Of a stretch of 64,000 nucleotides of DNA, positions 8,197-19,200 are shown in pieces (the stretch's first letter is position 1; every line of letters starts with the position of its first letter). This stretch comes from Setoptus koraiensis (taxonomy: Eukaryota; Arthropoda), in NCBI GenBank assembly GCA_048013815.1, contig CM106586.1, positions 22,940,001-23,004,000 of the forward strand. Direction: 5' to 3'. Under the pieces are notes generated by a model. It did no database searches and was not told the DNA's origin. It was given only the letters and a program-made list of their open reading frames with translations. Both the position numbers and the translations under genes were made by a program.

Positions 8197-11090
8197 ATGT
8201 TGAGCACAACTACCCACCAAAACGCTTCAGCAGTGCGCCTAGGAGGCAATGTAAACCCTGATCAACAAGTGAATCATGTAAACAACAATATGACAATCTC
8301 AAATAATCATCCTAATTTCAATTCCCAAGCCGTCATTCCCAAGCAACCACCGCCACCCTCAAAACCACCACCACCACCACCGCCGCCACCTAGGAGCAAC
8401 TGTTATCAATCTCAGCCTCAAGCTAATAACGCCATCAACCCGTCATTGTCGTCGAATGCGTCATTGCACACTTTCAATAATTTTGGAGCTGGAATGATTG
8501 CTACAAATTCTGTTGCTTTGGCCAATAATAATTCAAACAATGGATTTGCATCTAATTGTAATTGTACCTTAAATAATGGTAATAATGAAAACAACAATAG
8601 CAGCGCTAATATTAACGGCAAGCAAAACAAATATCCCAATATGCAACCACGCAATACAAATTATCATCTTCATGGAAGTGCCAATTTAAGTCCAGGATCT
8701 AGTATATCTAGCCACAGCTCATTGTCTATGGTACCTTATCTAAGGAATGCAGGTGTTAGTTCACCTCATTGTAACTGTCATAGTACAAATGTTCAATCAA
8801 AATCTAATGTTCCTTCGACACTCGGCAGATTTGTTCACGATGAACTGAAACCTGGCTGTAATCATCTTCAAGATCATCACCATAGACTCTATCAACACAA
8901 ATGTAGCATAAATAATCATTCCTCAGGATCGCAATCGGCCGGCTCCACTAATTATGTCTCCTCGATAAATAACGACCATCTTGGTCTATCTTGTAGCGCC
9001 AATAATATGAATATCTGCCGAAGTGGACCAAATACTATAGCTAACGATACAGGCAGGTGTCAGTCCATGATGAATTGTGCCAAATCAAAGCAACAGTCGC
9101 AAATATTTCAAGCCTCTCCGGTATCAGTTTGTTGTTCTACATCTAACAAGCAAAGTCTCGTTGCGTCCGGCAACACAGCATCCATAGGACCCATCCTAGA
9201 TAGTAATGGCTTTGGAAAATCTATAAAGAATTGCATCAATTCTACCAATAAACAAATCCATGTCAACCATAAGCATAACTTTAGCGATAGTAGTTGCAGC
9301 ACCACAACAAACATAGACAACATGCAGCATAATCAACATCACCACAATCTAGGTTGCTTCAGAGCAGATATTGGGTCTATTGGCTGCTCGAGCGACCATT
9401 ATGGTCTATCAAGTGCTGCTAGTACTTCATCGGCCAACACGAGTAGTCTCTGTAGTTTCAATACAACCAATGATTTACCCCCTCCTTATCCACTGTCTAA
9501 AATCAATCAGCCTCTTCCGCCATTGCCAAGCCAGCCACCGCCGCCACCACCTCCTCCTCCAAAGGGCACTCTTCAGCAGAACTTGAATGGGAAAAACTCA
9601 CTTTCTTCGTATATCAGTCCACCTAATCACCAGTTAACAAATAAGCCACTCAACTCCAATACGAAACAATTGACGGCTTCGTGCAACACCAAGAGTAACA
9701 ATCATCCGATTTCAAAGAAATCCGACATACCCCCTCCGTTGCCTCCTCCCAATCCTGGTACAAAAATGGCAGCCAGTGGGCTGATAACTTCCAACGTAAG
9801 CGATAGCTCGTACATCAAATCTACATCCCCGGCTAGATCATGTGCTGTATGGTCATCTACATCGTCCAACTCATTAAACAATTTGTTGAATCATGATGTG
9901 ACACAACCAAAGCCGAGGGGGCCAACCGAGGCAGAACTCAAGTTAGAGGCCTTCACAAAGAATTATGAAAGCGAACTTGAGCATAATAGTAAAAATGGTG
10001 AACATCTCGGTATCTGTAACTACTGTGGCGAGAAAGTGAAGAATGCCAAGGATGCATGCCGTGCAATGAGACAAATCTTTCACGTGAATTGTTTTGTTTG
10101 CTGTCTGTGCAGACGAACCTTACGAGGTAAAACGTTCTACCATGTACAAGATAAGGTCTATTGTGAAGAGGATTACAAGGTAAGCTATCTGAAGCTTCGC
10201 ATTCTGAAACGCTCAATTCAGTGTATAACTGTAGAGAAAATAGTCTCATCTTAAGCTACATCTTATCTCCAACTCGATACAGTACTCAGGATTTCAGCAA
10301 TCAGTCGAACGATGTGCTGTGTGCAATCACCCAATCATAGACATGGTGAGTTATGTCAACCAATCATAATTTCAGTTTCACAAGTTGAGCACTTTTCTTT
10401 AACTTATCTTAACTTCTCTTTTCTTCGTGTTGAAAACTAAGATTCTTCAAGCTATGGGAAAATCATATCACCCATCATGCTTCAGATGCTGCATCTGCGG
10501 TAATTGTCTAGATGGTAAGTTTCGAAAAGTTTTTGTGCAAGTGATCGAAACGTACAAGCGCATCCCAGATTACATGAAAAACTCACGATAATGTATTCCT
10601 TGAATCTACAGGTGTGCCATTCACGATAGACATGAACAACAAAATATATTGTGTCAAAGACTATCACAGGTTAGTACTGATTCATCTTTTCGCTTGAACG
10701 TAGATCGATATTCATAAACTAATTAGCTCTATTCTACTAAATCAGACAATTCGCGCCTAAATGTGCTGCCTGCGGAGAACCCATCACTCCAATAGATGGA
10801 ACCGACGAAACAGTTCGGGTCGTTAGTATGGTAAGTGATAGATAAGAAACAAATCTAGTTTTCGGATGCATGATTTAGAATGCCCTCTAATTTGTTTTCA
10901 TTCCTCTGATATACTCAATGATCAGGATAAAGACTATCATGTTGATTGTTACTGTTGTGAAGTTTGTGGAATGCAGCTAACTGACGATGAATCCAAGCGC
11001 TGTTACCCCCTCGACGATCACCTCTTGTGCCAAAAATGCCATATAGACAAGCTGTCTGACAGAATCACGAATATAGCAAAATTACAATAG
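8197..11090 (+). CDS. jub: Ajuba/LIMD1-family LIM protein, six coding exons
   Basis: Spliced by hand as 8197-10179, 10283-10345, 10442-10514, 10612-10669, 10746-10830 and 10926-11090, all GT-AG and phase-consistent, giving 808 residues. Residues 1-600 are low complexity, rich in Asn, Ser and His, with proline runs near the start and the middle. Three C-terminal LIM zinc domains follow at about 607-661, 671-725 and 733-795. Landmarks are [55 protein letters not shown] and [10 protein letters not shown]. These are diagnostic for Ajuba, LIMD1 and WTIP; Drosophila has one, jub. The family acts at adherens junctions as a tension sensor that holds Warts/LATS, so it promotes Yorkie/YAP activity. The retained intron-1 frame runs to 10254 and would give a shorter one-LIM form. 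Confidence 0.95.
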
Positions 11091-11234
11091 CCAACGTTCT
11101 TCACCTGAAAGCACCATCTCAGGTAACAGACAGGTTTTTCGGAAAACCATGCGAGTTAATATAAAATCTTATTATGTCTATTTGCAAAGTCAGTCAGAAA
11201 ATGTTATGTGTCTTCGATTATTATTTGCACTTAG

Positions 11235-11240
11235 AATAAA
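11235..11240 (+). promoter_or_regulatory. Poly(A) signal of the Ajuba-family gene
   Basis: AATAAA 145 bp after the stop codon. Confidence 0.5.
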
Positions 11241-12850
11241 CTTCTGTGAAAGAAATCAAACTGGTTAATGAAGTTGAGACGATTCGTGTCAATCTTTTCG
11301 ACTTGAGCCCGATTCTTAATTATTGTTATCGTTTAAATCTGAAATCCTTTTGGTGACACTCTTGTTTGTGGACGTCCGTTCAGTTACTTCTTATACGACA
11401 CGTTCAGCGTAAAAAAAATGAGTAAAGATAAATTTTGAATGTATTCAGGTGTGGTTTGAACTGTAAAAATAATCTATTAATCAAATGAAAAGTGGATGAT
11501 ATTATTTGCAAATTTACATCACGAAACTACTTTGGACTATAATTGTTGTGAAATTTTGTTGATTCTCTATATAATAATATGACAGCAATACTTGAATGGA
11601 TAGGGATGGATGACGGGCACGTCGTGTCGTTACTGTTAGCTTGACTTTCAACTTTTGTTTGACATTATACATTATTGTAATTAAGATAATATTGAGAGCA
11701 TTTCTACTAGAGCGATGTAATTTAAGCAGAAATGTTCTCGTACTTTGGGAATGGATTATATAATAGAATCAATAAAAGATAGAGTGGCATGTCACGTCAA
11801 GGCAAGTTCAGGCAATCCTCATCCCTCTACTTTACATTTGGCTTGAAAGCAAATGACAAATAGCGGATTATAATAATAATTCGATGTATCTATAATTGAG
11901 CGTTACAGTACAAGTTCCGGGTGAGAACAATTGGTTCAGAATGAGACTGAGTCTGCTTGGGTTGCCTGATCTTTAGTCATGAGGTGAATCTTTACTAAGC
12001 ATCGTAAGTTGTTATAATGGTAACAGGTTGTAGTAGTGAGAGTCAGTCTTGTCTACAACAATTACCATGGATACTTATGTTTTTTCCATTCAACCTACTA
12101 CTGTATGGTACTGTATATCAGGTTTTGGCTGAAGCACAAAGCAACGTAATCGCAATCTCAATTGTTGAAAATTTGACAGTAGCAAGCCATCACTGCAATT
12201 GAAATTGAAAATTGGTTTTGTCATATAGAGAGAGAAAAGTGTTGTTGGTCCGGAGTTGTAGCCAACTTTACATCCAGATCACAACCAGCAATCTTGGTTA
12301 AACTTGATGATTTTCTAAAGAGAAAATTATAGTAATGAGTTCAATGGTCAGGAATAATCGTAACGGCGGAATATGTTGCATCGCTGCTGAATTATGCCCC
12401 ACGAAACTTATTCAAGTTGAAGAGTATTGCGGCTTTTTAGTGACATGATACAGTTGATTCCTTCCGATGATTGTTGTAATCTACCACAACAAAGCACCAC
12501 TACAACTGAAACTCGTCTGACATACGTCAGTTGGACTTAGAATTATACTCAAAATTTCACAGACTTTACTCAAGATGTCGTCGTTCACAAGGCTAATCGA
12601 AGAAAGAACACTCAGAATTGGGAGGAGAAGTTCATGATCTGCGAGTCTTTCTTTAGTGTCAAATAATGTAGTTTCAAATACTGAGATAGTGGATTGATCT
12701 GATAAAATTTGTCCGATGATCGATTTTTACGTAGAAACTTCTTATTGTACTAGACAGTGTAAAGAGGTGTGGTTTTCCGCCGATCGCAGAGCCAATTCCC
12801 AGTTAGAGTTTCGAAACTTTTAACTCGAAAATCTTGGACAATTTGTCAGT
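11241..12850. other. Intergenic DNA, nothing recognised
   Basis: A+T-rich sequence between the Ajuba-family gene and the His-rich peptide gene. Only short frames are seen; none has a signal peptide or a recognisable domain. Confidence 0.5.
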
Positions 12851-12857
12851 TATAAAT
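12851..12857 (+). promoter_or_regulatory. TATA box of the His-rich peptide gene
   Basis: TATAAAT about 30-35 bp before a TCATTC initiator-like site (A at 12885) and about 135 bp before the ATG at 12988. Confidence 0.55.
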
Positions 12858-12987
12858 CGGAAGGAATGTTCGGAAAGATAATTCATTCATTCTCGACCAA
12901 CTTCAGTCAACATCTATCAAAAGTATACAAACAGGTTCATAAATCAATCATATTCAAGAATATCAAGACTAATAAATCAATATCAAG

Positions 12988-13328
12988 ATGCGCGTAAGTT
13001 ATATTTTCCTCTGTTTGATTTATTGAGAAGTTACAAAAGTGAAAGAGAAGTTCCAACTGTCATCACAGCTTATACCTATAATCTTTGCTTATTTCATCTA
13101 TCTTCAAATATCATTTCGGAATCACAGGCCCTATATTTAACATGCACAATCTTGTTGGCCGCTATGCTGATGTTCGCCTCATATGACCAGGCCATGGCTG
13201 GACACAAAGGCCATGTACACATCAATGTATGGCGTGGTCCCTCAAAAGGACACAAAAAGCATAAATTCGCTCCATGGGGTTATTGGGCCAAGCTTCCAGC
13301 AGACCAAGGTAAACATCATCATGGATGA
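12988..13328 (+). CDS. His/Lys-rich small secreted peptide, two exons (68 aa)
   Basis: Exon 1 codes only Met-Arg (12988-12993) and ends CGC|GTAAGT. Exon 2 (13128-13328) begins after ATCACAG, and the join is in phase. The 68-residue product has a strong signal peptide (MRALYLTCTILLAAMLMFAS, then YDQAMA) with likely cleavage after residue 26. The 42-residue mature part has eight His, seven Lys and three Trp and no Cys; landmarks are GHKGHVHINVWRG, GHKKHKFAPWGYWAK and the end GKHHHG. A tiny first coding exon followed by the signal-peptide exon is common in arthropod cuticle and secreted-peptide genes. With its own TATA box and poly(A) signal it looks like a highly expressed gene. Function unknown: metal-binding, antimicrobial or structural roles all fit the composition. 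Confidence 0.75.
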
Positions 13329-13479
13329 TGAGGATGTTAAAAATTAACCAGAAAATATTTTGCCTGTTCACAGTGTGAAATATCTTCAACACGAAAAGAC
13401 ATAATATATATTGCAATGCGAGAAAAAGGATAAGGCCTGAATTTCACCCCTCAGTAAAAATATAAATATGTATTTCCAA

Positions 13480-13485
13480 AATAAA
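13480..13485 (+). promoter_or_regulatory. Poly(A) signal of the His-rich peptide gene
   Basis: AATAAA about 150 bp after the stop and only 28 bp before the end of the convergent neuroguidin gene. Confidence 0.6.
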
Positions 13486-13512
13486 TCCATTCACGATAGA
13501 CTGTGCGATTGT

Positions 13513-14307
13513 CTATATTCTTTTTCCTCCTCTGCCGACGCGATATTTCCTTTTCTTTTTTGCGTCATTGGTCTTTTTCTTTCTCTTCTTGGAGGGTGCC
13601 TGTAACCTAATAAAGTTGTCTTCTTCATATTGCAAACGTTCTTTATCCACTTTCTCCGTTCTATCTTCGATCTCAATAGGCATGTCGTCCATCTCCCGTT
13701 GCAGATCTTCCATCAATGCTTTATTTAATTTGCTACGATTCTTTTTAACTTTCTTTTCCTCGTGAGCGTCTTCTTCATAAGGCATGGATCGCAATTTAGG
13801 CGGCTTGTATGCACCCGTGCCTCTGCTGTTTTGCACAACATTTGAGGTAAGATCGTCATCGCTGAATTCTTCATCGTCTTGTTCATCCTCTTGATCCTCC
13901 TGCTCTGTTTCGCTGTTTTCGACCTCGCCAGTAAGATCTTCTTCTCCGTCTATTTCGATATTGTCCAAGTTGACACGATGATCAGTTGGTGCGTCTGATG
14001 TGGTAGTGCTGATGAGTTTGTTTATTTGATAACTTAATTTCTGGTCAATAGTTTTGATTTTCTCTATTGTGAGGCGCAACTCTACACTCCGTTCTATGCT
14101 TGGGTTGTCTTCAATCGAATTACCTTTGACTTTGTTCAGTATGATGTTGCAAACTTCTATCATATATGAAACAAGGGCGTCATTCTTCATATCAAGGAAT
14201 GATATTCCATCTTTGAAATCGTCTCCTGTGCTAATTTCACCTAGCAAGGTCTTAAACAGATCTTTTGTTGATTTGGAATACCTATGGACATCCTCTAATT
14301 CCGTCAT
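13513..14307 (-). CDS. NGDN: Neuroguidin (Sas10/Utp3/C1D family)
   Basis: A 264-aa single-exon protein. The N-terminal Sas10/Utp3/C1D helical region spans about residues 8-95 (FLDMKNDALVSYMIEVCNII, then QKLSYQINKLI). An acidic linker follows (about 125-160), then the conserved block YKPPKLRSMPYEE, a charged helix, and the basic tail RLQAPSKKRKKK to GRGGKRI. This order matches animal neuroguidin and yeast Lcp5, small-subunit processome factors in the nucleolus; vertebrate neuroguidin is also reported to bind eIF4E in neurons. Slightly shorter than human NGDN (315 aa). An E2F-like GCGGGAAA lies about 130 bp upstream of the ATG at 14438-14445. Confidence 0.88.
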   Translation of the reverse strand: MTELEDVHRYSKSTKDLFKTLLGEISTGDDFKDGISFLDMKNDALVSYMIEVCNIILNKVKGNSIEDNPSIERSVELRLTIEKIKTIDQKLSYQINKLISTTTSDAPTDHRVNLDNIEIDGEEDLTGEVENSETEQEDQEDEQDDEEFSDDDLTSNVVQNSRGTGAYKPPKLRSMPYEEDAHEEKKVKKNRSKLNKALMEDLQREMDDMPIEIEDRTEKVDKERLQYEEDNFIRLQAPSKKRKKKTNDAKKKRKYRVGRGGKRI

Positions 14308-14623
14308 TTTTGAGCATCAATAATTAATAATGTACCGTTCGTTACTACAACCTGAAACGTAAATGACAATAGAAGCACGTGTTACAGCTTCGATAACTAT
14401 CGCAGCAAACCAAACTGACATGCAGTTAGCATGTTCAGCGGGAAATTCGAACTCGCTTCAACAAAAAAAAGTTTCCTATACTAGTTCTATGATCTATGTA
14501 AAAAAAAGGTTTAGCGAAAATTTATTGTGACTGGATAACGAAATAGATCTTGATATTGATAGGAACGTTCACATCAAAAAAAGAAAAATCGAGTGTTGGA
14601 GTTGAGTGTACAAGTTGTTCAAC

Positions 14624-15493
14624 TCAAATGTACCTAAAGCGAGGCAAAGTTTGGTTCAAATTGTTGTAATCAACAAAGTGAAAGTGATTCGGTGTTGCCT
14701 GTCCTGGGCGGCGACATTTATCACACTCTGGCATGATAGTTGCATTGTAAGATGCTGCCAGTCCGCTAACCGGAGTATTAATGTACTCCGGCGAGTAGAT
14801 ATGACGGTGATCCGTAAAATGTTGACCCGGTAAAGAATAAATATATCCAACTCCATTTGTGTATGGTTGATATTGATGAAGATTGCCACCGAACTGGTTA
14901 GTACCTCCATTGTAAGCTCCTGAAACAAGAGTGGTGGGACCATCATTACTATATGATAGAGCATGATCATAAAAAAGAATCACATTTTCTGGACTGTTGA
15001 ACAAGTGCGAGTACGTGTGTCGCCCGTTGACGAACGGTGTTAGGCACGACGGATAATCGCCGATCGCCACCACTGAGGGTGATGCTGGCGCAATCACAGG
15101 GGTTGGTGATGACGCAATCACCGGAGTTGGTGGTGGCGCAATCACCGGATTTGGTGGTGGCACAATCACCGGATTTGGTGGTGGCGCAATCACCGGATTT
15201 GGTGGTGGCGCATTTTCTAGAATGGGCTGCTGTTGCTGGCCCCGTTTGCCTCTAGAGTTAAAGGTAGTTATGGTTGCAACTGTCTCTTGATGACCATTTT
15301 TAGATGGTTCAATAGGCCCTTGGTCGCTGCCATCGTCTTCTAATGGATAGTAGGTGTACTGTGGAATAGGCGAGACCTCTGACGAAAAATTGACATCATA
15401 GTTGTTCCTGTGTTCCTTTTCTCCTAAAATTGGCTGTCCGATAATTGTGTTTCTGGGCGAGTCTTTGTGGTGCCACATTACAATATTGTCCAT
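14624..15493 (-). CDS. Unrecognised Pro-rich protein with 8-aa tandem repeats
   Basis: I do not recognise this 289-residue protein. It has no signal peptide and no membrane segment. Residues 95-142 are six tandem octads of the form APPPNPVI, degenerating to ASSPTPVI and APASPSVV. The flanks are rich in Tyr, His, Asn and Gly. The C-terminal part has a lone CDKC pair (PECDKCRRPGQATPNH). Composition suggests a disordered nuclear or cytoplasmic protein, or a structural one. The frame is open without introns, and its Met at 15493 begins MDNIVMWHHKDSP. It lies between neuroguidin and the cadherin gene on the same strand. Confidence 0.6.
   Translation of the reverse strand: MDNIVMWHHKDSPRNTIIGQPILGEKEHRNNYDVNFSSEVSPIPQYTYYPLEDDGSDQGPIEPSKNGHQETVATITTFNSRGKRGQQQQPILENAPPPNPVIAPPPNPVIVPPPNPVIAPPPTPVIASSPTPVIAPASPSVVAIGDYPSCLTPFVNGRHTYSHLFNSPENVILFYDHALSYSNDGPTTLVSGAYNGGTNQFGGNLHQYQPYTNGVGYIYSLPGQHFTDHRHIYSPEYINTPVSGLAASYNATIMPECDKCRRPGQATPNHFHFVDYNNLNQTLPRFRYI
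15068..15211 (-). repeat. Six tandem 24-bp units inside the Pro-rich gene
   Basis: Units code APPPNPVI-type octads; the two to three units at the N-terminal end are nearly identical in DNA, the others are more diverged. Confidence 0.9.
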
Positions 15494-16265
15494 TTTTAAC
15501 TCGGCTTAAGCGTATGACCTCTCTCTCTCTCAGTTTCCGTATATTTGCCGTTAAATATTTACAAATTTTCTATTTCTAAAAAATGTTAAAAAATGTGAAC
15601 TTATCTGCGATTATATTTAAAAAGATATTGCATTAATTGCGGGTATAGTAACTAATGTTCAAGAGAATTTGATTAGTGAAAATTTGATTGTAAAACAATG
15701 GTTTGTTACACAGTTCGAACTGTTTTAGTTAACCAGTTGTGTATTCAATGGTGTAACACTGTGCGTCCAAGTGTGCTGCTCGATTTGCATGTTAAGCGTT
15801 CGTTCGCTTTTTTAGGTTCGCTCGCAAGAGTTGGATCACCTATATGCTAGTTCCGTCGTGGTGCCCCCAACGGTGTCTGTCTGCGCATTTGGACCTATAT
15901 ATGAACACGCAACCATTTTGCCTCATAGGACGCGCAGACGCTTACTCATTAAAACGCGCACGCATGGATCCAGATCTTGTAAGACCACAATGTTGTCGCG
16001 ATCTTGGCGCGAAAAATTAATCATTCTCGTCAAATAATTCAAACGCTTAGACCGCTTGCAAACCAACCAGCATCGAGTCTACGGTGCACGAACGAACAAA
16101 AAATAGCACATACCAAATGATTGATTAAAACAAAAGCATAGTTAGGAAAACATTAACATCTATTTAATTAATTAAAGAAATATATTCACAAAATATAACA
16201 GTATACAGAAACGTAACAGTAAATATGGCAGTTTAGTTAGGCGATTAGTTGGTATGTTGAGAATG
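15494..16265. other. Spacer between the Pro-rich gene and the cadherin 3' end
   Basis: Holds a CT-rich tract near 15520 and a consensus E2F-like site on the minus strand (TTTTTCGCGCCAA, 16003-16015). A TTTAAT at 16163-16168 (ATTAAA on the minus strand) is the likely poly(A) signal of the cadherin gene. Confidence 0.5.
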
Positions 16266-19200
16266 TTAAGTTATCTCCACCTGGTCAAACCAAGTTAAAG
16301 TCTTCTTCGAGTTACCAACACCATTATGATGCTGTTGTGTCGCTGAGGTGTTGTGATGTGTTGCGTTGCTATCATGATAGTGATGTTCACCCATGTAAAT
16401 ATTATCATAATCTTCACTATTACAGTCTACGTTATAATCGTCGGCTATTTGTAACGAAGCCGAATTATCGTCGTTATATACAGTGGCATCGGAGACAAAA
16501 CTTGAATTGTAATTACGGCTATCTCTATTAGAAGTGACTTGATTTAATTGATAAGATTTATGCTGTTTGCCTGATACTCTTTGATCTTTGGTATTTGTAT
16601 TCGTTCGGCGCTTATCACTCTCGGTATTGTATTGTTGCTGATGATTATGATGGTAATGATGACGATCGTGGGCCGTTTTCGGAACACCGTTCTTGAGTGC
16701 CTTTTCTTTCTTATTATGCACATTCAATGCCGATTCAGGTAGTGAATTGTTTGGTTGATTGAAATTGTTATTTACCTGCAATTGATAGTATTGATCGTTA
16801 GTATCGTCTAGGTCATAATAATAAAAGTAATCATCTTCTTCTCCTTGCATTAGTTTGTGATCGTCTTCCTCTGGAATATATTCATCAATGACTGTCTTGT
16901 TGTTATGATCTCTTTTGAAAGTGCCATCTGAAGTGTATTTGCCTTGTTGATTGCCGCTTGAAGATTTCGTCCTACATGATGATCTCCGAATGGAGCTATG
17001 CTGTTGGTGTCTCTGTTGTTGTTGATTATTGTCAGCTCTATTCAATGACAGTGTCGATGATCGGCCTCTTACTCTACTTCTTTGATTGCAATTCCGAATA
17101 CAATCATCACCTACTGTTTGCTCTCGATTGACATGACCATTCTTCATGTAAGATGTGTCAATGAAATCCTCCAAATCCTTCCTATCAGTTGTTCTGTTTG
17201 TAATGATAGGTTCTGGAAATTCAGCATAACGCCACGGCGTTACTCTGTGATGATTATCTACTGCCGTCTTACTACTGTTGCCACCACTATTATTACAGCC
17301 GCTATTCCTTTTATGATCAAGAATTTGTACTTTTCCACTCGTGCCGGCCTGACAGGAAGGGCCGACCATTTTAGATGAGTATGGCGAGATATTACAGTCG
17401 CTATTATCAACATATTGATGTTTGGCTATACGACTGAGAGACCGTAATCGTTGACTGTCTAACACAGTATCATTATCTGGAGAGCAATCTCTCAGATCTA
17501 TATTCGAACTTGACTTTATACTATTGGATGTCATGTTGTTATATGATTGTTTGGTTGGCGGAGAATCTTTTGGCGGTTTTCTCAAAATTGATGCCGTATT
17601 CAGTTGATTTACACAGTTCGGATTGGTATTCTTGTTGTTTGTTAACAATACGGAGGGAGAATTAGATTGCATGGATTCATAGCCACGATCTACAGAAGTT
17701 GCAGGGGAGACATTTTTTGGTGGAAGAGTGCTGGAGCAATCTCGATTTATAAGTTGATTTGAAAATATCTGAGGTGCAAACTGCGCTGTTGATCTCACAT
17801 GGTATATAGTGTGAGTGGTGGCGGGTATCATTTTCTTGCACATTATTGTGCGTGATTCATTGCAGTCTATGGTTTCCAATTGATGAGAAACGGAATTCTT
17901 TTGTAGTTTCAAATGTGTGGGGTGCTGGGGTCGCTTAGATAACTCAGACGAAACATCCAAATCCGATCTATCCAAATTTATAGAGAAACTATCAGTTGTT
18001 TTGCCACTCTGTGGAGCTGCTTCTTTTGAGCTCAAGTTCGAGTGTTGATTAGCTCTAGAATTGTTATTGGTGAGATTTGTGATAGATTGTGGCGGCGGCG
18101 GTGGTGGTGGGGGCGGTGGTGGTTTTTTTGAGAGTTCCGGATCTCTAGTGGAGTCTTGGCTACTTTTTTTGCTCTGACGTAAAGTCGATGAATTGTAAAA
18201 CGATGCCGAGTCGAGTGACGATACATCACTAAATGTTCCCTGATCTATGTCAGCTTTCTCGATTGCGGCAGTAATTCTTTCAGACAATGTAGACGATGTT
18301 AGCGATGAAGTGGACGTCGATGACTTAATTAATAATGCGTGCTCTAACCCTTCAGACTTGTTCAAATCACAATTGTCGAGTACTGTAGTGTTGGCGCTGG
18401 GTTGCGACAATTGACCATTAACTGATACTAGAGTCGTAGTTTGTGGTAAATGGATTTTTGTTGACTGCTGGTCGGCTGCTGCTGCATCAAAACCATTGTT
18501 ATCGTTGTGATTAGATGAGGCGCTGATCACTTGTTTATCCGACGTGATTTCACAATTAGAGGAGTAATTTGAATCGGGTGACACCTTACTAGAGTTGTTG
18601 CTGTTCGATGTTGCTGATGTGCCGACAAATGTCGATGTTGAGTTGACTGCATAGTGATTGCTTGCTCTTGGACCTCCCATTGTAGGACTTGTTGACTCCA
18701 TTTTAGAGTAACGGGGACCAACGAAATTAGTGACGTGCAAATCTTTGCTGGCATCGAAATTATTAGCAGCATGATAGTCGTTGTGATGCTGGCGTGGCTT
18801 AATCATAATGGTATCATTGACTTGTCCACTAATTGAGTTAACAACCAATTGATTGGGCGGACTCACTGAATGAGTGCTCAATTCGCTATTCAAAGATTGA
18901 CCTTTTCCAATCGAATTGTTCAAATCAAGGGTAGTGTTGCTTTTTCCCTCACTCATCAAACTGGAAAATATTGATCCTACAGAAAGTTGGAGTTGGCCAA
19001 AAAAGCCTCTCTTCTCTAGAACATCTCTGTGGCTGTAAAGATTATCAATATTATCTTTGCGATAAATGTCTGACCGAGTTTTTGTAGAGGACGATAATTG
19101 ATTAACATTAGTGGCGAGATTTGAAGAGACGTTGCACATGGCACTAACAACCACTCCGCAAACACGGGTAGTGTTACCACCAATGTTAATGTTTTGTTGA

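Noticed and set aside
14656-14970. 104-codon frame inside the Pro-rich gene
   Set aside because: Out-of-frame shadow of the longer reading frame on the same strand.
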